A stretch of DNA of 64,000 bases, taken from Diphasiastrum complanatum (lineage: Eukaryota > Streptophyta > Lycopodiopsida > Lycopodiales > Lycopodiaceae). Below the pieces are notes generated by a model that saw only the letters and a program-made list of their open reading frames with translations, had not been told where the DNA came from and did no database searches. A program made the translations under genes and the position numbers. How positions within the stretch are numbered: the first letter of the stretch is position 1; every line of letters starts with the position of its first letter. The stretch spans positions 62,059,472 to 62,123,471 of the forward strand of contig CM055100.1 in the NCBI GenBank assembly GCA_029204225.1, given 5' to 3'. Shown one piece after another: positions 43,831 through 56,615 of the stretch.

Positions 43831-44600
43831 CTATCTTGGAATTGTTACCTATTCATGTATCTTCAGAATTCAATTTGTTTAATATACTTTTTATTTGAGG
43901 AATGGCATGGTATCTGATCTACAATATGGTATTAGAGGCTCACGTAGATCTTGACATGCGCATAGCTTGCACTCTAACGGGCAGAGCCAAACACGGGTTA
44001 AGTCCCAATCACTATATAAGGATAGCAGCAACCGTTTGTCAAAACCGGAGTTGATAAATACTGCTAGAGCTGGTTCAATGGATCAAAATGGTTGTGCTCA
44101 TACCATGGAGGTGCTTCTATCTTGGAATTGTTACCTATTCATGTATCTTCAGAATTCAATTTGTTTAATATACTTTTTATTTGAGGAATGGTATGGTATC
44201 TGATCTACAATATGGTATCAGAGGCTCACGTAGATCTTGACATGCGCATAGCTTGCACTTTGACGGGCAGAGCCTAACACGGGCTCAATGCCGCGATGGT
44301 GAAATTTATAACTCCCAATCACTATATAAGGATAGCAGCAACCGTTTGTCAAAACCGGAGTTGATAAATACTGCAAGAGCTGGTCCAATGGATCGAAATG
44401 GTTGTGCTCATACCATGGAGGTGTTTCTATCTTGGAATTGTTACCTATTCATGTATCTTCAGAATTCAATTTGTTTAATATACTTTTTATTTGAGGAATG
44501 GCATGGTATCTGATCTACAATATGGTATCAGAGGCTTACATAAATCCTACCATGCGCATAGCTTGCGCTCTGATGGGCAGATCCTAACACGCGGACTGAC
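43685..44600 (+). repeat. Three tandem copies of a 310-bp exon-intron-PBS unit
   Basis: Units anchor on TCCCAATCACTATATAAGG at 43717, 44003 and 44313 (spacings 286 and 310, because the middle unit lacks about 24 bases). Each holds the exon end QSLYKDSSN...HTME, a GTG donor, AT-rich intron-like sequence, and the string TCTGATCTACAATATGGTAT followed by CAGAGGCTC. That string resembles the end of the LTR at 42833-43081 followed by an initiator-tRNA primer binding site. A partial fourth end runs to about 44600. Confidence 0.8.
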
Positions 44601-45307
44601 ACAGACCCTAACGTGCACGCAAATATCTTCTGACGTTGGTTCTCATGTAATGTGCACGATACACCCTCTGTGGTAGCGAATACTAGCGAATCTGGTGTTT
44701 TTTACTTTCAAAGTAATCTGATGCTCATGTTGAATTACATGGAATGGTACCTTCTATGGTCCAAAGTACGAATCAAATCGTAGAGCAATAACTGCGGATA
44801 TTGACGTATATGAGCAATTTGCCATACAGCTGCCGCACTGCACTGCTTTGTTCAATAGTGGTGTCTCCTGCAGAGCTTGTTTCCAACTACAATAATGGTG
44901 TCGCCGCACTGAAGATCCTCAATGGTGCCTCCTAGGATCTCCCTCCATCCTCATCACGACCACAAACTTCTGCCCGCCCAACTACGTTGAGGCAAAATAC
45001 AACGATGGCTGGTGCAATCCTCCAGTGTAGCATTTCGACTTGGCAGAGCCTGCATTTTTATAGATTGCACACTACAAGGTAGGAATCATGTCGGTTTAGT
45101 TCATAAGGTAAATTTGCATACCCAATTAGAAAATCCAGCAACCTCATGGATTGTTGTTTCAGGTCTGTTTTGATTAATGAGTTAGTACTTTTGACGCAGG
45201 TGCAAACTATCTATATACACTAGAATTTTCTGATTTTTTGAATGTGTTTGATACAAAACTTTACAAAGTAGAATGCCAATTTCTGTAAAGATTAGAAAAG
45301 TATCTTT
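44601..45307. other. Unassigned DNA
   Basis: No ORF, LTR or motif supports a call. Around 44860-44960 the phrase GTGGTGTC(T/G)CC-type sequence recurs two or three times in loosely similar form. Confidence 0.35.
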
Positions 45308-45461
45308 GTATTTACTTTAGTATGGACATAGCTGGACCTCCTCGCAACACGAGCTCTTCAACGTAGCTGGACCTCCTTGCAACAGTATTTACTTTAGTAT
45401 GGACATAGCTGGACCTCCTCGCAACACGATCTCTTCAACGTAGCTGGACCTCCTTGCAACA
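45308..45461 (+). repeat. 77-bp tandem duplication
   Basis: Two nearly identical units start GTATTTACTTTAGTATGGAC at 45308 and 45385. Each contains two internal copies of AGCTGGACCTCCT(C/T)GCAAC, and related CCTCCTCGCAAC words continue to about 45510. Confidence 0.9.
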
Positions 45462-45479
45462 GGATCTCTTCAGTTGTTC

Positions 45480-47563
45480 TCTGTTCTCTTTAGTGATACC
45501 TCCTCGCAACATGATCTCTTCAGCAGATGCAAGCGTCTGTCTCAGCAGGAAGATACAGGTTGTGCTCTTCTCTCAGCAGCAAGACACAGGTTGTGCTCTG
45601 ATCGTTATCACCTTATTGCCTACATCATGATGGGGTCACGATGACGACATACTCATTCACGTGGCCTTCATGTGCACGTCCAATATGATTAATAAAAAAT
45701 GTCTTGCAAAACTAGAAATTATTTTTGTCCCCAAGATGAACATGATGAGAACACGTCATCACGTGGTGAAAGTGTCACAGTATCCCTGCCCAACAAGGGC
45801 AGGCCAACAAACGGATGCCACGTGGATAGCCTCAATGTTAAGGAAACATTGCTCATGGCATAGGCTAGAATTGGGAACTAGTTTAAACTTACCTGCGCCC
45901 GTTGATGCCCTATCCACACTCAGATCTGCCCATCGCCTATTGTGGGTTTGCCATGGCCCTAACTACCTGATCTGCGATTTCTTCTCTACCCCGATCCTTT
46001 TCATTGCTTAACTTCACTCCTACCTCTGCTCGTGTGTAAGGAAAAAAGAAACCTATATATGCTCTATTCTTGCCTGTTTGTGGGTTTGCCACAATCCTGC
46101 TGTCAGCGGCCCATCCCTATTTGTGCCTTGCTGAGGCCCTTCATCTGCGACCATGTATCTACTTCTATTAGTGGCCCTTCTTTTGACCATGTTTAAAACC
46201 ATTCCATAATTTCCTTGAGTGTGGGTTACAAACCCTAAATCCAAGAGACATTTTCATTATGACTAAGTCATGAATAGACTGTCACCCATTGGTGAAAAAA
46301 ACACGAGTCAGATCCTTATTAGTGACAAATCCCAATCTGATTATTTTACTTAACCCAGGAATAACCCTCTCTGGACCCTCGCTGGAGACAAACTGTGACA
46401 CCAAGACCAAACATGAAAGACATAATTAACAATGTATGAACTTGAAGTCAAAAAGAAACTTATAGGCTGTTGTATGTCATACATTTTGGCTAAGACATAC
46501 TCCTAATTAGGAGACGCACGACCTATTAACAACATGAACTCCAAAAGCCCTACCTTTTATAAACCTAACTCGAAGTGTAGATAGGAGGTGTGGTGTTTGT
46601 AATCGTCAATACACCATCCATGTCTACTAAAATCTTGGTTTCAATGCATAGCGTGAAATTGGTTGTTTGTGCCATTTGCCCCAAATTGGATTCATGCGGG
46701 GTGGTGTTGCATGCCTCATCACATTTTGGCTCCATGGTATTTGAGAAAGACTCCAGCTCATGGTTTTGGAGATCTTTGTGAGTCCAAACTTGTGAAACTT
46801 TATACCATCCTCATGGTCTAATTACCAGACCATACTACCATTAGTAACAAACATTCCTAAAGCCTATGCAAACGGTTCAGATGAAGATTAGGCATTTATT
46901 CAAGATCTAACCCTATTTTACCTCACCCGTTAAGTGAATTTCAGCTTATACACGAGTCATGCTTGTACGTCCTGTCGGTATCTCAAAAGCTAGAGCTTAC
47001 ATGCGTGATCTCTTGCTTATTTCAAAGTTCATTAGGCTTCTGAAAATTGTCGGTAGAGAAATTTGTCTTTCCGATTGCCATTGAAAGTGTCTGTGATCAT
47101 GAATGGCCTTATTTTTGACTCCATACCCAATGGAGCTTGAGCTGTAATTGTGGTATAGACCGACTTACGTTAGCATTTCCTTAGATTGGCAGCCTATTTT
47201 GGGGTTGTTTTATAATCCTTCAGTGGTGCGTCTGCCGGGAGGAGCATGAGCTCCTTTCAAATTCTTGTTTATTGTTTGAAAGTGTTTTCAAACAATGTTG
47301 TTGAATTGACCATTACCTTGCACATTCAAAAGCTCGTTTGATCCAAATTGTCCGTGAAGGTTTGAATGCCTTGCGGCAATCGGAGCCTCTGTTGTATCAA
47401 TTTTATGAGTAACACTTGAGGTCTTTTTGGATAAGGCTTGAGCACCGAAAATTGGGAGGTTTGTTTGGAGTAGTAGCTTGTGCAAGTAGGGTCAATGGGC
47501 ATTGTATTGAAAACTAGACCAATACTGGACATGTTGGAGGTCCCTTTAAAAAAAATTGATTGA
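45480..47563. other. Unassigned DNA
   Basis: No domain recognised. The ORFs at 45661-46011 and 46590-46781 lack resemblance to known families. The stretch 45880-46180 shares phrases with 32080-32370. A purine-poor, LTR-leader-like stretch precedes the Gypsy gag remnant at 47564. Confidence 0.35.
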
Positions 47564-48765
47564 TTGAAAAAAAATATAATCATGATTCCCACGTGCCTAG
47601 TGCGACGAGGATTTTTATTCTATGATGAGAATGATTCTCAAGCCATAGAAAATTTGTATAGAAATTTATTTCTTGGAGAATCACCCATAGGTGAGATTTC
47701 CAATGATTGTGTAAAACTTAATAAAATTGATGAATCAGAGTTATTAGTAGAACCCACAAAAAATCTACCATTTCTTCATGAAGAAGAATGGGATTTAGTG
47801 ATGTGCGACTTTCTTGAAAATTTGAGTGAAGAATCTTTTGAAATATCACCCTTTTACACCGATCCTAAAACAGATGATTCAAATCAATGTGAGTCAATCT
47901 GTGTAGAGCATAGGAGAGACTTCACTTATGATGTTAAAGAGAATGCGACATTACAAATCAATTATTTTGTGACTATTAATTATAGTCCGATTGTGATTCA
48001 AAATCCAATTCTTGAAGTTGATGAAATCCTAGCAAGATTTGGTATTGTATCAAATGGCAATCAGGAATGATCCATTACCAAGGATGTGAGTGTCAATTAG
48101 CTCACTGATATGGTGGACAGTTCTACCCAAAGTCCTGAAATGGACGATCAAAAGCTTGTCGAAGATGTGTCAAAACTGGGCCATTGATCCCCTAATGAAC
48201 GTCTTGATCATGCTGAAAGTGTTCCCAACTTTGATGAGTTGGATTGCGATGCTGGAACATCAGGAGCTTAACCTGATTGTAATATTGTGCAACTTTCATT
48301 AGTTGATGGCGACTCCCTCTGTGTTAGACCAAAGCCTGTTTATCTATTGAAAATCGATCATTATGATGGAGAGAGAGGTGATAAAGCTGATATTTTCATA
48401 CGAAAATTCATGAACTTCTCCTTCCTAGATGGTTTCTCACAACCCGAGGATTGAAAATTGTTGTTTCTATTATAATTGACTAGTCATGTTAGAAATTGGT
48501 ATGACAATATTGAAATTTTTGAAAATCATTATCTGGACTCGTGGGACACCCTAGCAAAGGCATTCTTGGATGAATTCTCACCCACGATGAATGTAACTAT
48601 TGCTTGTTACCAGTTGGTAACCATGAGACAGTATGACAATGAGTCTGCGAATAGATATGCTGATAGACATAGTTGGTTTGTGAAGAAGCACATAACCCTG
48701 TATAAAATGCCGATTGAACTGATAATGGATGCTTTCATAAGTGGATTACTGCCTGATGGCTAGTT
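47564..48765 (+). pseudogene. Gypsy gag remnant with an upstream acidic ORF
   Basis: The first ORF (47564-48070, 168 residues) is acidic with no recognised domain (HEEEWDLVMCDFLENLSEES). After shifts and stops the frame at about 48330-48450 gives KIDHYDGERGDKADIFIRKF. The frame at 48476-48763 gives RNWYDNIEIFENHYLDSWDT, then LAKAFLDEFSP, the retrotransposon gag (PF03732-type) pattern of Trp, aromatic residues and FxxxF. It ends at a TAG. No zinc knuckle or pol follows. The upstream ORF may be the N-terminal part of the same gag or an additional ORF. Confidence 0.65.
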
Positions 48766-49894
48766 TAGGGCAAGTGGCCAAATGACATTTTAAAAGCTAT
48801 AATAGTTGTACTTTCATGGAGTATAATCACAAAGTTTTTTTTTTTGTGAGAAATTCATCTCGTATTTATTTCTCATGATATCTTGGTTTTCTATGTGTAG
48901 AATGTTGATTTTCTTGTAGATTTTGAATCCACACATGATGAAGGACAATATGCAGGTGCTGTTGTATGGAAAGGGATAGTACCATATTGGATCTTAATGG
49001 TTATGTTCAGATCTTAGTGATTTATGCAATTCTAGCATGTGTAAAATGATGATTTCTATATTGTATCTAGATGTGTACTCCAAATTGACCCAAGATCTAA
49101 GATCCCTCAAGTATATTTTGGATCTGATTTTTTCACATTAATATTAATTGCATTCCCGATAATATAATCTAACCAACGAGTTGCAATGTACAAGGTCACC
49201 GTAGTACTCAACATTGTCCACAAATCTAGAGATTAGCCTAAAATATTGTCCATAAATCTAAGAATTGTTAAAAAAATCTTAATAAACATCGCTAAATTCT
49301 TGACAAACATTGCTACTGCTCATTATTCGTCGCTAATTTTCTTAAGTCAACTATACGTCGTCTGGTGATGTTTACAAGGATGACAGTCCATTTGAAATTT
49401 CCTTTCCATGTCTTTTGGCATTTTGGCAACTCATTTTCTCTCATTCCTCTCATTTATTGTTTGCTATTGCTTTCATTTCATCCTCCTTGCTTGCTATTAT
49501 GTCATAGTGATCTTATTGCCTTCAAGTAATCTTATTACTTGTTAACATCTTGTTGCTTTCTAATATAGTTGCAATCTATAGTTTCTTTTTGAATCGTGCT
49601 TTAGTTACTTTAGTTTAGTTTTCTTGCAGTTTAGTTTAGTTTTTCATACACTTTTTGTTTGTAGTTTTAGTTTCAATATGTTTTTTATGTGGTTAGTTAT
49701 TTTCCCACTGGTCTTTATGGCCATTGAAAGTGGTGGAACGACACAGTTGGCGTTACCGATTGTCTCGGGGGCACACTTCTTAGGGTGCACCCACCTCTAG
49801 GTCCAGCTGTGGCCGTGGAGGTGTCGCCTCTGAAAACAACCAACAAGAGGCACTTCGTCTCATGAGAGGCTTGCACCCTTCTGCTCGTGAATAT
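48766..49894. other. Unassigned AT-rich DNA
   Basis: No coding signal. The segment 49270-49370 carries TCGCTAA / GTCGTCTGGTGATG words reminiscent of the motif cluster at 18930-19460. The last 200 bases, just outside the Copia-G LTR, hold a GC-richer stretch with a short minus-strand ORF that I do not call. Confidence 0.35.
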
Positions 49895-50790
49895 TGTGAA
49901 AAATCCAGCAAGTTCACATGTGTTGAGATCCACGAGAAATTTGTGAATGATCTTGACCATACTTTGTGATGGCACACAGATTACCTGTAGAGCAATCCTG
50001 CAATCTACCACAAGGTCTGAGGCTAGAGCACAATCTAGAATGCTACATATCAAAGCAATACTAATTCCTCACAAATAGAGAGAATACATAAGCAAAGGAA
50101 TGTATGAAGAAGACCTTCTACTCGAGTTAGAGAGAGAATATCAAAACAAGCAAAATAGCATGAGATCCAATTTTGACATTATGACATTACCAAAGCTTGA
50201 TTCATCATTTGATATGAATGAGAATGATATGTACATATATAGGAGAGCCAAAATTCATGGTACTCTTTGCATTCAATGCATTCTCTACATCTAATCAAGT
50301 ATAAACTATTACCGTATTGACACCTAACAGCTTGCATGCTGAATTTTCACCTCACTCCTACCTACTTTGCCAAATGTCAAATTCTCAACTATGAACCTAC
50401 AAAACTACATGCATGTGTCAAATAGTGTTTGCATGTCTTGCATGTGACATTCCTAGATGACTTGGACATGTGTAGAACATGTATATTGACTTGCATGTTG
50501 CATGCATGCACACTAATTGATTTTGCATTTCATCTAGTTTTATGCATGTCATCAAATCTAGATCTACCTAACTCAAACTCGCCTAGATCTACAAGGTCAT
50601 GTGCTCAATTCACATACCTTTGATATATACAATGGAACAAAGTGAATATGACCATCTAGACACTGTGCATGTCATGTAGCTCGAGTTTGTACATACTAGG
50701 AAATGATATTTTCAACTTGTAAATGCACAAGCAAGATGTTTTTCCACATCAACCCCTATAGACAAGTTGGATAGCTTTTTATTTTTCACA
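49895..50790 (-). repeat. 3' LTR of Copia-G (896 bp)
   Basis: The minus-strand ends TGTGAAAAAT and ATTTTTCACA are perfect 10-base inverted repeats. The purine tract TTTTAGGAGGAG (50802-50791) abuts it. A TATA-like CCTATATATG lies near 50245 on the minus strand. The second LTR is not in the window, so the call rests on end structure and context. Confidence 0.75.
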
Positions 50791-50943
50791 CTCCTCCTAA
50801 AAAGTTATCAACTTGGCTTGATCATTTGAACTTGAAAATCCTCCAAGGTTGGTCAAATTGTTGATGAAGGAACTTTTTGTGTGTGGATTCTTTGCTTTGG
50901 ATTTGGATTGAAGATGATCAAAGAATCCATCATAGCAGCACCC

Positions 50944-51868
50944 TTACCATAACCATGATAAGATCTCTTTGACAGAAATATTTTCCAAATGCCTTTGAAA
51001 AATATTCCACCAATCTGCTACTATGCCAATGTGCCTCCTCCATGCCTGATGTCGATCTTGGGATTGCAAAGTCCACATGCATGAAGTTGGCTGCACCAAA
51101 ATCTGAAAAATCCAAGGCCTCCAAGCCTCATAATGACCACAAAGATCAAATAGATCAAGATTATACTTTGAGCAATATTCAAGATTAAGCACACTAGTTT
51201 CATTAGTCCAAACACTATGAACTCTATCCAAAATGGATCTAATCTTGAAACCATACTCAAACTTGATCAAATTGAGGCTAAATAATTTCTTAAAGATGTA
51301 AGTTTCCTCATTGGATGTTTCACTTACTCTCAAAATAAATTCACAATATGCCTCAAAACATGAAAAAACTCCTTTTTTCAAACTATGAGTACTAAACTCA
51401 TACTTGCCCTTACTCAATTTAAGAGCATACAAATGATGATACAATATCTTGCTTTCTAGATAATTTGGAAACATAATCAAGTCACCAATGACAAGAATTA
51501 ATTCCAATCTAAAGACTTCATTCAAAACTAGAACAGTCCTACTTGATCTTTGAGATAAGCAAATCTCAACTAAGCAAGGTACACCATCAAACAAAGAAAG
51601 AGAACCATAGGTGAGTAGAATAGAATGAATACCACCTTCACTTATCCTTTCTTTTCCATGAAATAAGATCAACAAGGACTCGGCCTTGTACAATATAGAA
51701 GATCTTCTTTGACATGCATGTTGAGGATACTCCTCCTCAAACCTCGACCCCATCACAACTTGATTACTCACCATAGCAATGACTTGTGATGCACTTAGAG
51801 ACACTATGCTCTCGGCCACTTCCAAGATAGAAAATAGATCTTCAAAATCAAGTAAATCTCCATGCTCA
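50944..51868 (-). pseudogene. Copia-G post-integrase ORF, non-RT
   Basis: The frame from 51868 to 50944 is open for about 300 residues. Near 51740 it has MGSRFEEEYPQ, matching the linker MGLRFDEDSPR that precedes RT in Copia-F, so this is the direct continuation of the Copia-G polyprotein. Downstream, however, there is no YVDD, no RNase H SSCEAEY and no other recognisable domain (FRLELILVIGDLIMFPNYLE, LSKGKYEFSTHSLKKG). It ends near the 3' LTR. It may be a degenerate or replaced sequence. Copia-E has a comparable region, with weak similarity around FM-VDF. Confidence 0.6.
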
Positions 51869-52606
51869 TGTTGAATTTCACACGTGTGGACTGTCCACTA
51901 CATGTACTTGTGATCTCCTAAGGTGTGTAGATGCACCAAGATCAAGATTAGATTGAGATTCAAAATCAATCTTAGATCCTATGGCAAAAACACACTACTA
52001 CATGCATTCAATCACTTACAACTCTCACTCACACGTGTGGGAAGTATTCAAAAAATAATCTAAGTAAAAACAAGCTGCTCTCCTTGGGTAGAGAGAGAAA
52101 AAAACATCATGAGCTCTCGGGTAAAGAGAGAAAGCTAGAAATCCAATTACTCACAAAATCCATGAAATCACCAAATCAATTAGATTCAAAATGAGGAGTA
52201 CAATGATACTAGTAGATCCACGAGCTACCACTATGCTTAACTATGATTGGACCATATTTTGTCACCTCTTGATCCTATTGGATCATTGATCCATGCATCT
52301 CTTAATTCTATTGGACTATATTCAAGCACACCTCAATTTTCTATTGGACCTCACAAGGTTCCACCTCTAAATCTTATTGGACCTCTTGGAATTCATCAAA
52401 CAAAAGCTTTACACTTGTCTACACTCTAATTGGCATGTGTTTAGCCTCTTACTCTATTTTGGGTCAATAGTGTCATTACAAGTGGAAATGCATAATTTGC
52501 CATCTATGCCAAATTTATTCCTATCAACATCCTACACCTAGATGCTTGATGTAAAAAACATAAGACCCCTATATCTAACATAGATAATCTTTTTCAATTC
52601 TTCACA
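51869..52606 (-). repeat. 3' LTR of Copia-F (738 bp)
   Basis: It carries CACACGTGTG at 51879-51888 (next to the LTR end) and at 52030-52039. Same length as the other LTR, so no net insertions or deletions have accumulated. A CTATTGGA(C/T)-type word recurs several times within it (about 52240-52380). Confidence 0.95.
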
Positions 52607-52624
52607 CTCCTCTTAAAAAATTAT

Positions 52625-55600
52625 CTATGAAGATTTGAACATTGATCTTGATATAACTCCAAGATTAGATCTATGCTTGATGAAAGCACTTTTGCTCAAA
52701 GGCTTGGTGAGTAGATCGGCAATACAAGAGGATGAGTTGACATGCTCCAAATAGATTTCACCTCCAATAAGCTTTTCTCTCACAAAATGGTGTGCCACTT
52801 CTATGTGCTTGCTTCTTGCATGAAATATGGGATTATTGGCAAGAGCTTGGGCCAAGATGTTATCACACTTGATCATTGGTAGATCATCCTCCTTGATGCA
52901 CTTTAGCTCCATTAATAACCTCTTGATCCAAAGCACTTCTTTGGTAGTTGTAGTGAGTGCTTTGTACTCGGCCTCACATGAAGAGAGAGATATAGTATCT
53001 TGCTTTTTGGAAAGCCAAGATATAAGATTGCCTCCAAGAAAGATAGTGTATGCACTAATAGACTTTCGATCCATCTTGTCACTTGCAAAGTCCGAATCCA
53101 AGTAGCCAATAATGGATAGATCTTCACTTTTATAGAGTAGACCATAATCACAAGATGAAGATACATATCTTAAAATCCTCTTGGCCATCTTCCAATGATG
53201 GATCTTAGGATCTTGCATAAATTGACTCAATTTGTGCACACAAAAACTTAGATCGGGCCTAGTAATTGTAGGCCAAATCAAGGAGCCTACAAGACTCCTA
53301 AAAAGTGTGATGTCCTCAAGGGATCTTTCATCACCTTTATTAGGATCTTTTACAATTTGCTCCATTGGAGTATCTATGCTCTTAGAATTTTCCATATGGA
53401 ATTTTTTCAACATAGAGTGAGCATATCTAGATTGGCATATAAAGACATGATTTTCATAAAAAAACAATTTCTAGGCCTAGGATGTAATGCATCTCTCCTA
53501 GATCTTGCATTTTAAACTCACATCCAAGTGCTAGCTTGGTTTTATCAACTAGCTTGATACAACTTCCACAAAGAATAATGTCATCAACATAAATTAGAAG
53601 AATGACAATATTGCTATCAACAAACTTTAGATACATGGAAGGATCATTGTCACTAAGAGTAAATCCTAGTGAGATAAGAAAAGAGTTAAGTCTTGAATAC
53701 CATGATCTTGGTGTTTGCTTGAGTCCATAAAGACTTTTGAAGAGCAAGCACGCTTTGGACTCATCCTTGATGAATCCTTGAGGTTGTTCCATATAGATCT
53801 CCTCCTCAAGATAACCATTTAGAAAAGCATTGGATACATCTAATTGGAACACCTTCCACTTCAAAAAACAAGCAAGAGAAATAAGAATTTCTATTGTCAC
53901 CATCTTTGCAACGGGTGAAAAGGTCTTCTCATAATCAAGACCATGGATTTGAGCAAATCCCTTGGCACATAATCTTGCCTTATGCTTGTTGACGGTGCCA
54001 TCATGATTTTACTTGATCCGAAATACCCACTTGCAACCAATCACATGCTTGTTGGATGGAGGATCCACAAGCTCCCAAGTATTGTTGGTGAACAATGCAT
54101 CATACTCTTGCTTCATGGCATCATACCACTCCTTGGTATTGAGTGCCTCTTGTACATTCTTTGGCTCTTCATGAGAGACATAAAAAACATAATTAGTGGA
54201 ATCAAGATCCACTTGTTTGCCTTTGTCATCATATGAGAGCCTCTTAGGCTCGGATCTATCTCTCATGGATCTTCTTGGTGAGAAAATCCGAGGAGAGTCT
54301 TCGTCAAATCTCAACCCCATCACATCATGATTGTCTTCAAGATCAATAATTGATGATGCATCCATAGATTTCTTGATCTCGGCCTCTTCAAAAGATGAGT
54401 GTTGATCTTCATGAAAGACAACATCTCTACTTTCAATAACTTGAGAAGTAGAGAGTATAAAGACTCTATAGGCCTTCTTGGTGGATGAGTATCCAACCGT
54501 GATCCCTTTGCTTGCACTAGGATCTTCCTTCTTCCTTGTTTCCAAGGTTGGAATATGGACAAAACATAAGCATCCAAAAACTCTAAGGTGATCAACCTTA
54601 GGCTTCTTCAAAAATAAGATTTCATATGGTGACTTTCCTCCAAGAGCTATATGTGGGAGCCTATTGCAAAGATAATTTGCACAATTAATGGCCTCTCCCC
54701 GAAAATCTTTGGGCAAATATGCCTCAATTCTCATAGATTTTGCACATTCACATAGAGATCTATTCTTTCTCTCGGCCACTCCATTTTGAGATGGAGAGTA
54801 GGCACAAGAAAACTCTCTTTTAATGCCTTCAAGCTCACAAAAATCTTGAAATTTATTGGAGATATATTCACCCCCTCCATCACTTCTAAGAGCTTTAATC
54901 TTAATTGAGAATTGCTTCTCTACATGAGCTTTGAAAATGAGGAAATGATCAAACACCATAGATTTAGAAGCAAGAAGATATATCCAAGTGAATCTTGTGT
55001 AATCATCAATGAAAGTAACAAAACAAGTGGCTCCTCCCTTGCTTGTAGTTGATGAGAAATGCACATCCGAGTGGATTAACTCCAAAGGATGCTTGCTTTT
55101 GATAGAAGATCTTGTAAATGGCTTTTTGTGAGATTTAGCAATAGCACAAGCCTCACAAGGCTTGATCTTCTTGGAGAGTGACTTTGGCAAGCCAATAGCT
55201 TTGGCTTCTTTGATCACAGAGAGCATGGATTTATAGTTGGGATGTCCCAACCTCCTATGCCATAATTCCTCCATAGAGAGCTTGTTCACAAGAGCAACAT
55301 TACAAGCATTCACATACTCATTTGGATCTAGTTTATAGATGCCACCAAATCTAGATCCTCATGCAAGTATCTCATCATTCTTCTTGATAGTGCAAGTATC
55401 AACATTGAATTTTACATCAAGGCCATTATCAAGCAATTGGCCAACACTAATAAGATTCTTGGTAAGCTTAGGTACATAAAGAACTCTAGAGAGAGAAAGA
55501 ACTTTAGAGGATGCAAGCTTCAAGGGAATGTTCCCTATGCCTTCAATAGGACATTCAAAATCATTTGCAGTGTATATTGATTTCTTGACTCCATCATAAG

Positions 55601-56615
55601 GTGCAATAGAAGAGAAAGAGTCCTTGGAGCTACACATATGTGAAGAGGCTCCACTATCAATATACCATAGGCCGTCCTTCTTGAAAGGAGTAGATGAGAA
55701 ACTAGAGACCATAAGAGATCCCTCTCCATCACTTGCAATAGTGTCTTCCTTCTCATTGGTAATATTGGCTTGCTTGAGTTGATTCTTCTTTTTGAAGCAA
55801 TTGGTGGCATAATGACCTTTCTTGCCACAATAAAAGCACTTGATCTTCTTCTTCTTGAGCTTGGATGATGAAGCATTAGAGGAATCATCTTCCTCCTCAT
55901 CTTTGTCTTTGGATTTGACTTTGTCCTTGCTTGAGGATTGTTGATGTTGGTTCTTGCTCCTCCCTTTGTGCTTATCCTTGGAAAAGAGAGCTTTGCCATC
56001 ATTATGAGTGAGAGAAAGCTTGTCCATCCTCAAGAGCTTGTACTCTTGTCTTGATTCTTCTGAAATTAGCACACTTTGGAGAGCCTCCAAACTTGGTAGC
56101 TCCTCCTTAATGGCATAGGATTGGACAAGGTTATCAAATTCACTTCTCAAGCCATTGAGAATGACTTGAACTAGCTCATTTTGATTGATAGAATCACCAA
56201 TGCAAGCAAGCTCTCTATGAATATCTTTTACTCTCAAAACATAACTAGATGCACTCTCATCACTCTTTTGGCTAATTTGAAAGATTTGATTCCTAAGAGT
56301 GAGAAGCCTAGAGGTATTCTTAGCCTCATAGATGGTCTTGAGACAATCCCAAGCTTCTTTGGCTGTTGTACAAGTACCTATCTCCCTCAATATCTCATTA
56401 GAGACATTCATCTTAATGTAGTGGAGAGCCATCCTAGCTCTCTTTTTGTATTTTTGAACCTCTTGAAGAACTTGTGGTTCTTCTTCAAGGCCAAGAACTA
56501 TGTCTATCACGTCTTGAAAGATCAAGATGGACTCCATCCTCATTTTCCAAATTGAGTAATTTGAAGTGGTCAATCTTTCACTTGGTTCCAACAAGGATGA
56601 ACCCATTGAAGACAT
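52625..56615 (-). pseudogene. Copia-F gag-pol, nearly complete
   Basis: The start at 56615 (MSSMGSSLLEPSERL) is chosen by similarity to other gags; the frame is open further up. Gag has a zinc knuckle CFYCGKKGHYATNC near 55838-55797. The protease box is WYIDSGASSHM near 55660. A TGA near 55359 separates this from the integrase (HRRLGHPNYKSM, CEACAIAKSHKKP, ALRSDGGGEY, PSQNGVAERKNRS), whose catalytic Asp and Glu residues look intact. A TAA near 54009 precedes RT, which has YVDD near 53585. A one-base shift at a T run near 53460 leads to RNase H (SSCEAEYKAL near 52985, ADLLTKPLS). Three lesions therefore stop a full polyprotein. A shared RSEPKRLSYDDKGKQV linker precedes RT. Confidence 0.96.
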
